A model generated the notes under the pieces. The model saw only the letters and a list, made by a program, of their open reading frames with translations. It ran no database searches and had not been told where the DNA came from. The translations under genes and the position numbers were made by a program. Of a DNA stretch of 64,000 bases, positions 55,065 through 64,000 are shown one piece after another. Source of the stretch: Owenia fusiformis (lineage: Eukaryota; Annelida; Polychaeta; Sabellida; Oweniidae); NCBI GenBank assembly GCA_903813345.2, contig CAIIXF020000003.1, positions 23,387,248 through 23,451,247 on the forward strand. Reading direction: 5' to 3'. The first letter of the stretch is position 1; every line of letters begins with the position of its first letter.

Positions 55065-56465
55065 CATCTGTGTTTGGCATCTGTAACAAATGTTACACTT
55101 TTGCAATTATTCCACCACTATGAAGCAGTGGTATTGTTATACCAACTGCCTTTTGTGACCAAAGTTTGGCAGTTAGTGTTCAGCATCTGTAACAGACCAC
55201 TATAAAGCAGTGATATTTTATACCAAGTGCTTTTTTGCAGTACTGTCAACCCCCAAAGATTTTCTCGCGGGACAGATTTTTTAGACCCAGTTCCAAAAAT
55301 TCGCGGGATTTTGCGGGACATCCACCTTAATTCGCGGGATTTCGCGGGACATTTAAGGGATTTGCGTGATTGCGCTAAAAGGTCAAATTTTGATCAAATT
55401 CGCGGGATTTCGCGGGACCATTCGAGGGACAAACACGCTACTTGCGGGACAATTAACAGGGTAACCACCAAAGACTTCAGAGAGGGATAATTTTTCTAGA
55501 CAAAGTGCCCTAAATTTGCGGGATTTTGCGGGACATCCACCTTTTGCGGGATGTCGCAGGACATTCAAGGGATTTTTAATGTAAAAGTACTCTTGAATCA
55601 AACCTTCAGATACTGATTTATCAAATATAATGCACTTAACTTAAGTAAACATCAACACAATTCCACACAATACGCATAGAACTATTATTAAACTATCAAA
55701 AACCACGCTTTAGGTGTGAGTACCGTAATCCGACACGAAATTCAAAAATTCTTGTGAATACTTTGCACTTATGGCGTTCGTGACCAACTATGAAACATTT
55801 ACCCCCATAGTGTTATATATCAAAATGTACCTACCTATTCGTATAGGGGTTAGATTATTCTACATCAAATTATGGGGAGTCAGGTTTCTTTTTGAGATAT
55901 CAGTGTTCATTTATTGGAACTCGCGTTTGCTAACATTTGTTCAGTTCTGAGATGAAGGCCGTGACACGCGTAGTAAAAAGGCCAACGTTGGAACTAATCG
56001 TGACATACATCCCTATTTCTGTAATTAAAATGAAATTTGCACTCTTCCTCTTTATTTTGATACCAAACGGCATGCTAGAAGCCAACTATGGTGTTATTTG
56101 GATCAAAATCATAGTTTTATAAGTGTACTATATGCTCCTTCCAAAAGCAGTCTTCGATGATCTGATGCACTGGGAGTTCGGCAGCACTTTTCAAATTAGG
56201 TAAACTTGACTCCTCAAAAGTGCAAAAAGCTTAGCTTCTTATATCACAATATAATCACAATTATTTAGCCTCGGGGATTGTTACATTTTTGAAAATTCGC
56301 GGAGGTCAAAGCCGTCATTTGCGGGAATTTGCGGGACATTGCGGGACACGCGAATAAGCCAAATTTTGGTCAAATTCGCGGGATAATCCCGCCATTCGCG
56401 GGACACTTGACAGCTCTGTTTTTTGTGACCAGAGTTTAGCAGTTAGTGTTCAGCATCTGTCATCT
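55065..56465 (+). repeat. Dispersed ATGTCACCACC-family sequence, two units, split by an insertion
   Basis: Left part 55065-55237 has two units with GGCATCTGTAACAAATGTTA, CACCACTATGAAGCAGTGGT and AGTTAGTGTTCAGCATCTGT. It resumes at 56419-56465 with TTTTTTGTGACCAGAGTTTA and GTTAGTGTTCAGCATCTGTC. The interruption is the element at 55238-56418. Confidence 0.75.
55238..56418. mobile_element. 1181-bp CAG..CTGTCAA element rich in CGCGGGA motifs
   Basis: Left CAGTACTGTCAACCCC; right in reverse CAGAGCTGTCAAGTGTCCCG. TTTTTTG flanks both sides (55231-55237, 56419-56425), a possible 7-bp TSD. Both ends carry many TTCGCGGGAT or TTGCGGGAC phrases. Inserted in a dispersed-repeat copy. Open frames of 61-87 codons inside are incidental. 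Confidence 0.83.
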
Positions 56466-57794
56466 CATTATTATAAACATCTCATTTAGAAAAAATAGCA
56501 TCTTATATTACTTTTTCTATTAAGTAGGCCCAGATTTTCGAAATGGCCAAAATTATTACAGAGATTATGGTCTATATAGTAAGGTATGCAGGCTTGCTTG
56601 AGCCTATATGGAAATCTTGTCCTGATGTGATACAAGGCTTGATGAAATAATAGTATAGAATTTCAAGACATAATGAAACTTGAGTAAAATTGATTCTACT
56701 TGGAAAGGCAATTTGCATTCTTGATTCCTACACATGCTTAAAGTGACCTTCTTGTGATGGCCATTCCATGTAATTTCACTCTTAATTGACATAAACCTAA
56801 ATTTCTGGATGTTTCCATTTCAAATATAAGGTCTAATATCATGATTTGCTTAATTCCATAATGATTGTTTTCCTATTTTTGTGCTTTTTGAGAAAACAAT
56901 TGACCATATGGTATCTCATACTAGGGGTGATAAACAAGGGGTGAGAAGCCGGTTAGTAGGTCAGATACCCTACATCCTAGAAAATAAAATGCCTCTGGGT
57001 CATGTTTTTAAAAGTGAAATATCCTACAATGTTGAGGAATTAGCAAGGAATGCCACTATAAGATACTTAGTATAAACTCTGACTTATGTACAGATGTGAG
57101 AAATTCAGACACTTAAATAAGATTTTAGAGAAATTTTGAGGAATATTTGTTAATGCGAGAGCTGAATTTTACAGAGGCAGTCATAATAAACAAGTTACCC
57201 TTGTAAGGTCAGTTTAGGGTAACTAGGAGAAGAGAGGACATCCTTAAATACAACTCTGTCTGCTCTTGCTTATTTCTTGTCAATTCTCTGTTAAACTTGA
57301 ATGAACATCCAGATTTTCTTGTTTTTTGTATAATTTATAGCACAGACTTGATGTCTGTTTATCTTATTCCTTGCTTAAATCACTCATTTGTTGATTATTT
57401 TGTGCTTTTAAGTTTGACCTCCATGTTTTTTTTATCTTTGGTCAACCATCTGCTCTGTTAGGAAGAATTCTGGAAGGATAATTATGCAAATTGGCAAATA
57501 GAGGGGTATGTACTTTATTAAGGATTATTAGATGCTTAGAAGTCCAAACCTAAAGATTTTAATAGTTTTACAACAATAGACAAGATGCCAGTTGAAATGA
57601 ATCAAGAGAAATCTGTTAAAGTCTAAAATCTACAGAAAGAGTTACATCTTAAAACATGGTTTTAAATATTGTTCTTCAACTTTTCAACAACAATATTGTG
57701 ATTTCTTATCCCTATACACAGATCTCTTAAAAAATCGTTAAATTTAAATACTTTTGGTTTATTGAACAGATGATATTCTACATTTTGTATGTAT
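56466..57794. other. No gene recognised
   Basis: A+T-rich. A 64-codon plus frame (56881-57075) has no motif. Confidence 0.4.
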
Positions 57795-57799
57795 CACTG

Positions 57800-58011
57800 C
57801 AGGCCCGTAGCCAGGGGGGGGTTCGCAGGGTTCGGGCGAACCCCCCCCCCCCCTGGCCAAAAATTCTTTCAAAATCATGCAGTTTTTCACCATTTTGAGC
57901 ACTTCTCAAGTGATTTTAGCCATATTTGGGCCAAAATTATCAAATGTGAACCCCCCCTGGAAATTTTTGAAAAATGAACCTCCCCCTTGGCAATTCCTGG
58001 CTACGGGCCTG
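57800..58011 (-). mobile_element. CAGGCCCGTAGCCAGG element, intact, 5-bp TSD
   Basis: Left CAGGCCCGTAGCCAGG, right CCTGGCTACGGGCCTG. CACTG flanks at 57795-57799 and 58012-58016. Reverse orientation to 45810-46018, sharing AAAATCATGCAGTTTTTCAC in its centre. Contains a run of 13 or more C. Confidence 0.92.
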
Positions 58012-58734
58012 CACTGATTATATTTTTTTTTTGATTTATGATTATGTTTGTTGAAAATTAGTTAACAGTTTAGCAAGGGTTTGAGGCAAGACTTACATAA
58101 ATAAACAAGATCAGTAAATTTGATCAAAAAAGATTTTTGCCTGTTAGCAATTAAACTGTGTTAATACTCAGCAGTTTCTAAAGCAAAGAAAATATCAAGT
58201 TCCTGTTATGTTTTGGTATTCCCAAACCTGAAACTTTTTGTTATTTTGCCCAAAAAGATATCCAAAGCATACATAGTAACATTTTCTCTCACTTTACCAA
58301 GTCTTAAATAAGTAATATTAGACATCGAGAAATTAATTATTATAATAAAGAATCGAAGGCCTCTGCCAGATCCTGTTGGTCTCAAGTTTCAATAAATATA
58401 CTCTTTTATGTATTGAGCCTACTACCAATGGGGACTGGATCTGGCTCAGGACCTGTGCAAAGAATGAGCAAAAAATGCAATTATTTCGCTAGGCAAAACT
58501 AGGAAGTAACTAAATGTATGTAGGTAATTGCGACTTATTTTTTGGGAAAAATCGTAAACATGTTTACTGTTTTATAATGTAGGATTGAAAATGTTCTCCT
58601 GTGAAGGTGCTGATCATATCCTGGATATCTGGCAAGAGAATAATGTATAATGGAATAAAGTAGTAAGATGAAAGAGATTCATTGTTGCAAGGTATACATG
58701 GTCAAATAAAACGTTACATTGTCTCCTGAAGCAT

Positions 58735-58900
58735 TTTGAGCGAACTCCCCCAGCCAAAAATTCTTTCAAAATTATGCAGTATTTCACCATTCTGAGCACT
58801 TTTCAAGTGATTTTGGGCCAAAATTGTCAAATGAGAACCCCCTGGAAATTTTTGAAAAGCGAACCCTACCCTTTGGCGAAAGCTGGCTTCAGGCCAGGGC
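58735..58900 (-). mobile_element. CAGGCCCGTAGCCAGG-family fragment
   Basis: GAGCGAACTCCCCCAGCC, AATTATGCAGTATTTCACCA, GGGCCAAAATTGTCAAATGA and, at the end, GCTGGCTTCAGGCC. The left terminus is lost. More diverged than 57800-58011. Confidence 0.8.
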
Positions 58901-59089
58901 TATACTGTGTTGATGCACCTCTAGATATTAAGCTATTTACACCTTATTAACCCTATTATATTATCATCTTTAATTACGATGTACAATATGTTTTAATTAG
59001 TGTCTGTATGTTCGTTATAAAAACTCTATTGTCTATATCATGTCATTCAGAGGTTAGTGAAGATTGCATTAGTTAGAATAATATAATTT

Positions 59090-59165
59090 TATGTCATCAC
59101 CAGATGCGCAAATTGTTTTTTGTTTCTTTAATTTTATTGACACATTGTCGTTGGCTCTCCTCCTT
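59090..59165 (+). repeat. Dispersed ATGTCACCACC-family 5' fragment
   Basis: ATGTCATCACCAGATGCGCA, then CACATTGTCGTTGGCTCTCC. Only the left part. Confidence 0.45.
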
Positions 59166-59527
59166 TCCCTAATTTTATTTTACATTTACAGCAATTTAAT
59201 AATAAGCATGTTATCAATACTTCAAATTAACATTCGTGATTAATATTATACGCATATAATATATTAAAGTATTTATCATCCAAATTGTATTGATTCCATA
59301 TTTGCATATTTTATTCTATTTCATATGTAATATATTTGGATTTTATTAATTCATTTTATTTGCTATTTGCCTCCTCTACTCTGTTTTGCAATTTATAACA
59401 TGGCCATAGTGACTTTTCATTCCTAGACATATAATTATCATTTGGTTATCTAAGGTGAATTAAGAGAAAGGTAGCCTATTGTCTGATTTGTAATACTAGA
59501 TACAAACATCTTTTGCATGTTCATCAT

Positions 59528-59665
59528 TGTTTTATGTCGGTAACATGGTCTCCAACTTTTTGTGATGTTGGTTGGCGTTTGGCTTTCAGCGTTCAGCGTT
59601 TGGTGTTTAATATCTTTAACAAATGGCAGGTGGGGACATTTCGCAAGTTAATGCCCTGGTTTTTT
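59528..59665 (+). repeat. Dispersed ATGTCACCACC-family repeat
   Basis: TTTTATGTCGGTAACATGGT, CTCCAACTTTTTGTGATGTT, GGTTGGCGTTTGGCTTTCAG, AACAAATGGCAGGTGGGGAC and ATTTCGCAAGTTAATGCCCT. The 3' GGTGGGGACAT is intermediate to the 47056 element end. Confidence 0.75.
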
Positions 59666-59743
59666 AATTGTAAAAATAGTTTACTTCGGTTATTATATAG
59701 TCATCAATTTTTCCTTTCCAAATTAAACTAACCAACCATTAAG

Positions 59744-59860
59744 GTGCAATAATCAGACGGTGTTCGGCAGTCAGAATTTGGCATTCCAGATTCAACATCT
59801 GTAACAAATTCTTACTATTTGCAATAACCTACAAGGTGGTGACAATTTGTCATGTAAATG
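59744..59860 (+). repeat. Dispersed ATGTCACCACC-family repeat, 3' half
   Basis: ATCAGACGGTGTTCGGCAGT, CAACATCTGTAACAAATTCT, GCAATAACCTACAAGGTGGT, GACAATTTGTCATGTAAATG. Same sub-variant as 32433-32550. Confidence 0.72.
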
Positions 59861-60099
59861 CCTTGTGTTTTGATTGTTTTTACATTTTCGTCATTTTCAA
59901 ATAATACAGGTGATTGCTGTCAATCTTTGTTTATAATATTTGATTATTTTTTGCATTATATAAAACAAAAATCAATTGTTCTCGGGCTGCATGTGCATAA
60001 TTTGCATTTTCACCTGAAATGACATCTTCAAAAGAGATTTTGTAAATAAGACAGTTGGTAATTAAACAAAAAGAGTAGTTAACAAGATGCATGAAGTCA

Positions 60100-60930
60100 A
60101 CATTTGCCACAGTGCATAACGAGAAGAATGAACAAATAGTGTAATGAACAAGTGGCATAGATAACAATTGGCACAGTGAACAGTTAGTATAAACAAGTGA
60201 CACAGGAAACAGTTGGTATAGTGATCAGTTTGATAAGTGACACACAAATGACACAGGGAACAGTTGGCATAGTGATCGGTTAAACAAGTGACACAGGGAA
60301 CAGTTGGTACTGTGAACAGTTAGTGTAATACACAAGTGACACAGGGAACAGTTGACATAGTGATCGGTTAAACAAGTGACACAGGGAACAGTTGGTACTG
60401 TGAACAGTTAGTGTAATACACAAGTGACACAGGGAACAGTTGACATAGTGATCGGTTAAACAAGTGACACAGGGAACAGTTGGTACTGTGAACAGTTAGT
60501 GTAATACACAAGTGACACAGGGAACAGTTGGCACTGTGAACAGTTAGTATAAACAAGTGACACAGTGAACAGTTTACATAGTGATCGGTTAAACAAGTGA
60601 CACAGGGAACAGTTGGTACTGTGAACAGTTAGTGTAATACACAAGTCACACAGGGAACAGTTGGCACTGTGAACAGTTAGTGTAATCAACAAGTGACACA
60701 GGGAACAGTTGGCATAGTGATCGGTTAAACAAGTGACACAGGGAACAGTTAGTGTAATAAAGAAGTGACACGGGGAACAGTTCACATAATGATCGGTTAA
60801 ACAAGTGACACAGGGAACAGTTAGTGTAATAAAGAAGTGACACAGGGAACAGTTCACATAATGATCGGTTAAACAAGTGACACAGGGAACAGTTAGTGTA
60901 ATAAAGAAGTGACACGGGGAACAATAAGCA
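60100..60930 (-). repeat. Higher-order minisatellite (GACACAGGGAACAGTTGG units)
   Basis: Two alternating sub-units, one with ATAGTGATCGGTTAAACAAG and one with ACTGTGAACAGTTAGTGTAA, each starting GACACAGGGAACAGTT. The higher-order period is about 87 bp at 60340-60520 and 72 bp at 60737-60881. Both are multiples of three, so minus-strand frames of 173 and 114 codons stay open, with Cys-rich repeats (LFPVSLVYYTNCS, CHLFNRSLC). I regard these as repeat-driven, not a gene. Confidence 0.9.
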
Positions 60931-63402
60931 GTATGACGAATTAGTAGATATTGGAAAACAATTAGTACGGTGAACATATTTCTGATTCATTAATTTGTAA
61001 TCATTATATTAGTGATAGAGCAATAAGTGGATGGAACCTCCATAAGGAAAATGATATATTTCTAAAAGAAGGTACAGTATATGAGCAATATTATTAGAGT
61101 AAAATTTACAAATGGCCAATTACCCTTACTTTTCCATTGTCTCCAATATATTCAATTTTCTAGGTATGTATGACAGAACTTCTGAACACACATGAAGTAC
61201 ATTTTTAGAGGCGGGTAATGTTCACTCTGTCCTATCTCACTGGCATGTGGTAGTACGTGTGAATGTTACACTTATTACTAAAGGCTTAGTCATCTCATAT
61301 TCAAATTGGAATAACAAGCCATGTTCAACTGTCAATGACAAACTGGAGTAAACAAGTTTTATATTACAATTTCGAATGAAATATGAAGAATTGAATGGTT
61401 TGGGAACTCTGAGACAGAGCAGTCTCGTAAATACCATGCGAGGCCTATATGTGACATTTATTGCAATCCCAGATAATTCAAGGAAATATCAATGTAATTT
61501 TATGAAATGAGAAATTCAGAGGAAAGAGAAGAATTAACAAGAAATTACATGTAAGTATATAGACTTTAAGTCCATATTTTAAACTTTTTGATAAATGCAA
61601 GAAAATAAGGCAATCAGGCTTTTTACTGATGGAATGCATGCAGAGTAAGGTATGACAATTAACGATGCCACGCCAATATGTTGTTTTTTTATTGCAATGT
61701 TTTGGATCTTATCTATCATAAGGCATTTGCTTTAGATCTATAACAAAACTTTACCTTTGGATCTGGGATTAACATACTTTTTTTTATTTAAAAATATTTA
61801 TTCTTCAGATTTAAAGTTACATACTTTGCTAACACTTGACGCTTTAATAAGTGTCACTTTGAAAATAAATTTAATTTATATTCTGAGTCACACAGAAATA
61901 AAAATCAGTATAAATTGTTTACTCAAACAAAAAAGAATAAAATTAGTTATGATTAATAAGGTGTACATACTGGTATATGTTTGTCAATTATTCAGTTCAT
62001 TCATATTTTGATAACATATGAGTTCTAAATTTAGAATTTAGTGTTCATCCCAGTTTGGAACTAATATGAAGAAAAGGTTATGAAAGATATGATGTCAGCT
62101 GGTAAGATCTTCCCAATTGGCCTTGATTAGTTTTTCTATGAAAGATGTTTTACCCAAAGTTTATTGAATTATGATGGTCAGTTTTTGTACTAATGATGCT
62201 TAATAAAGTTATTGATTGAACAGTTATTAGTCTAGATCTAGTGAGGAACCTGCATCATGATGAACCATGATATCTCATTTCTTCTCAGCCCTGAGACGCC
62301 ATGATATAATGAGCTTGATTTGGCGATCCAGTAGAGCCCAAAATTGAGGATTTTTGAGATGTTTCAGGTGAAACAGAAAGATACTATGAGTACCAAAATG
62401 AGGAACCTGTGATACTTCAATAGTGTTTTCAGATCTGACTGAGAGGCGTGAATAGTGCAATAGCTACATCTGCTGGAGTTCTAATGTTCCATTATATTTT
62501 CATACTTTCTCAATTTGTTTTATTATATAATAGATTGGTTTCGCACAATGTTTTTAACTGAACGTATCTGCAACGCAATCCTCAGATTTATGTGTAGCAG
62601 TTCAATTAAAACAAAACCTCTCTGATATCTATTGTAAAATAAGTAATTTCAATAATAACATAAAATCCCCTAATGTACAATATTTTATACAGTGACCCCA
62701 TAAGGACATCTTATTCCATTAATCAATTTTTTCAAGTCCAATGCGTCCACTCTCTAACATAACAAGTTGGTCACTTTCATTTCGCACAATTTCTTCACAG
62801 AAATCAATTATCTGATATTTCTATATTTTATAGATTGATTAAGCATCATCCCTTTTCGCTCTGTTCCTTGCTAATTTCTTTCCTAAACTATTTTACAGAG
62901 AAAATAAAACTAATGAGCCTTTATTTACTGGTTGCCAACTGGGGCTTATTGATTCGCTTCATGAAAGCCTTTCTAAATCACTAGTTCTATATATACGATT
63001 CACTTTCATAGTGATCTTGGTGAAACTAATTTCTCTGTATCTATTGCAAAATGTAAAGAAGCTGCACTGTAGAGAAAAAGATTTAAATTGAATGCATATG
63101 TACAAAAATACTCGTAATTTGCTTTTAATCTGGAAAGAACCGCGAGACCGCGAGAATGAACCGGGGGATTTTTTTCATGCTTTTCGCTTGTGTTTTTTTT
63201 TTATCTTAAAAACATAAATACATTTTAAACCAGGGAGGAGTGACTTTTTCACATCAGCCCTTAGCGTAGGATTTGATGCTATGTTTTCAGATTAACTAAA
63301 ACATTTTATTGACTATAAGATTGCACCATATAATCCAAAAATATATTTCTCATTTTCAAGGATTACCAATTTTGTACAAGATTGCCAATTTAAGCTAGTA
63401 TT
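60931..63402. other. No gene recognised
   Basis: A+T-rich intergenic DNA. Open frames of 61-84 codons lack motifs. No element ends found. Confidence 0.4.
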
Positions 63403-63572
63403 AGCGAATGCAAATAATGGCAAGCGGCTACCAGATTAACCCTCTATTTTATAGACAACTCATTTTTTAAATATGAATAGTACATGCCACTATTCCATTC
63501 ATATTTAAATGAGTTGGTCATAAAATAGAAGTTAATCCGGCAGCTGCTAGCCATTAATTGCATACAATATTC
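63403..63572. mobile_element. Palindromic foldback element of about 170 bp
   Basis: Left arm ATAATGGCAAGCGGCTACCA, GATTAACCCTCTATTTTATA and CAACTCATTTTTTAAATATG; the right arm is the reverse complement with about 15% differences. Loop near 63480-63500. Non-coding. Confidence 0.78.
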
Positions 63573-63759
63573 ACAAATACAAGCCAAGTCGCCATATCAA
63601 AAATTATATCCTATCATACTTCCAGGAATTGGCACAAAAATTGTTATTGTCCAGAAAATGCTAATAACACCAAAATACTTGGTGTGATAGTGTACATTCT
63701 GTGTGCTAAACAAAAGTACATTTTAGAGTCTTAACTTCCTGAATGTCTGTTTCTTACTA

Positions 63760-63926
63760 CAGTAAAACCTGTGTATATTGAACTTTTTTTTTTCGTGTTG
63801 GTATAGGTGTTCACTACAGAGAGGGTAATTTGTACAGAAGTCAGTAGAGTATGTCCTGAGGAAGGGTGTCTGCTAGGGAGACAGATGTTCACTAAAGATA
63901 GGTGTTCATTAAGACAAGTCTTACTG
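63760..63926 (+). mobile_element. CAGTAAAACCTG-family MITE, TA flanks
   Basis: Left CAGTAAAACCTGTGTATATT; right CAAGTCTTACTG (two changes from a perfect end). TA at 63758-63759 and 63927-63928. Interior GAAGTCAGTAGAGTATGTCC as in 12398-12574. Confidence 0.87.
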
Positions 63927-64000
63927 TACTTTTCTACTTATTTCTATATAAAAAGACACCCGATGGAAAACATGCACATTATACTCATAATATAACAATA

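Noticed and set aside
60456-60990. Long minus-strand frames (173 and 114 codons), Cys-rich
   Set aside because: They arise because the minisatellite periods are divisible by three; two different frames are open over the same array. No start context or domain. Kept as a finding, not as a gene.

Overview
The window is animal nuclear DNA: A+T-rich, intron-bearing, packed with short non-autonomous DNA transposons, and with one recognisable gene. The gene is a complete RanBPM (RANBP9/RANBP10 family) on the minus strand. I rebuilt it as ten GT-AG exons between 18861 and 5503, with phases that join without a break into 596 residues. The mixture of MITE families suggests a marine invertebrate (lophotrochozoan or non-vertebrate deuterostome), but I cannot name the taxon.

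Layout. 1-5500 is downstream of RanBPM: a 22-bp tandem array, four or five MITE-like elements, a hairpin element, and a decayed copy of the end of the RanBPM last exon. 5503-18861 is RanBPM; its 8.6-kb first intron carries at least seven mobile elements, some with promoter-like sequence. 18862-64000 is about 45 kb in which I find no intact gene. It holds a cluster of RFX X-box-like sites just upstream of RanBPM, a piggyBac-type remnant with a broken transposase N-terminus, several inverted-repeat element families with readable target-site duplications (TSDs), a 54-bp satellite, a higher-order minisatellite at 60.1-60.9 kb, and one isolated exon-like island at 53.5 kb.

The mobile elements fall into groups by their ends. 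(a) CAG...CTG ends, mostly with exact 5-bp TSDs (5187, 11688, 12879, 13823, 16131, 27881, 42145, 57800), plus related copies with longer or imperfect repeats. (b) TA-flanked, mariner/Tc1-like inverted repeats (49323, 63760, 12398, 4846; 39923, 40651; 36645). (c) TTAA piggyBac-like (51452). (d) An element with inverted ends of about 95 bp and an 8-bp TSD (44584). (e) A dispersed family with ATGTCACCACC ends, almost all in one orientation, and a larger relative at 47056 with an internal 163-bp tandem array. Several are nested, which gives relative ages. Nothing here looks like an operon, CRISPR array or prokaryotic system. Apart from RanBPM, the interest lies in the transposon landscape and in local duplications of RanBPM exon sequence.
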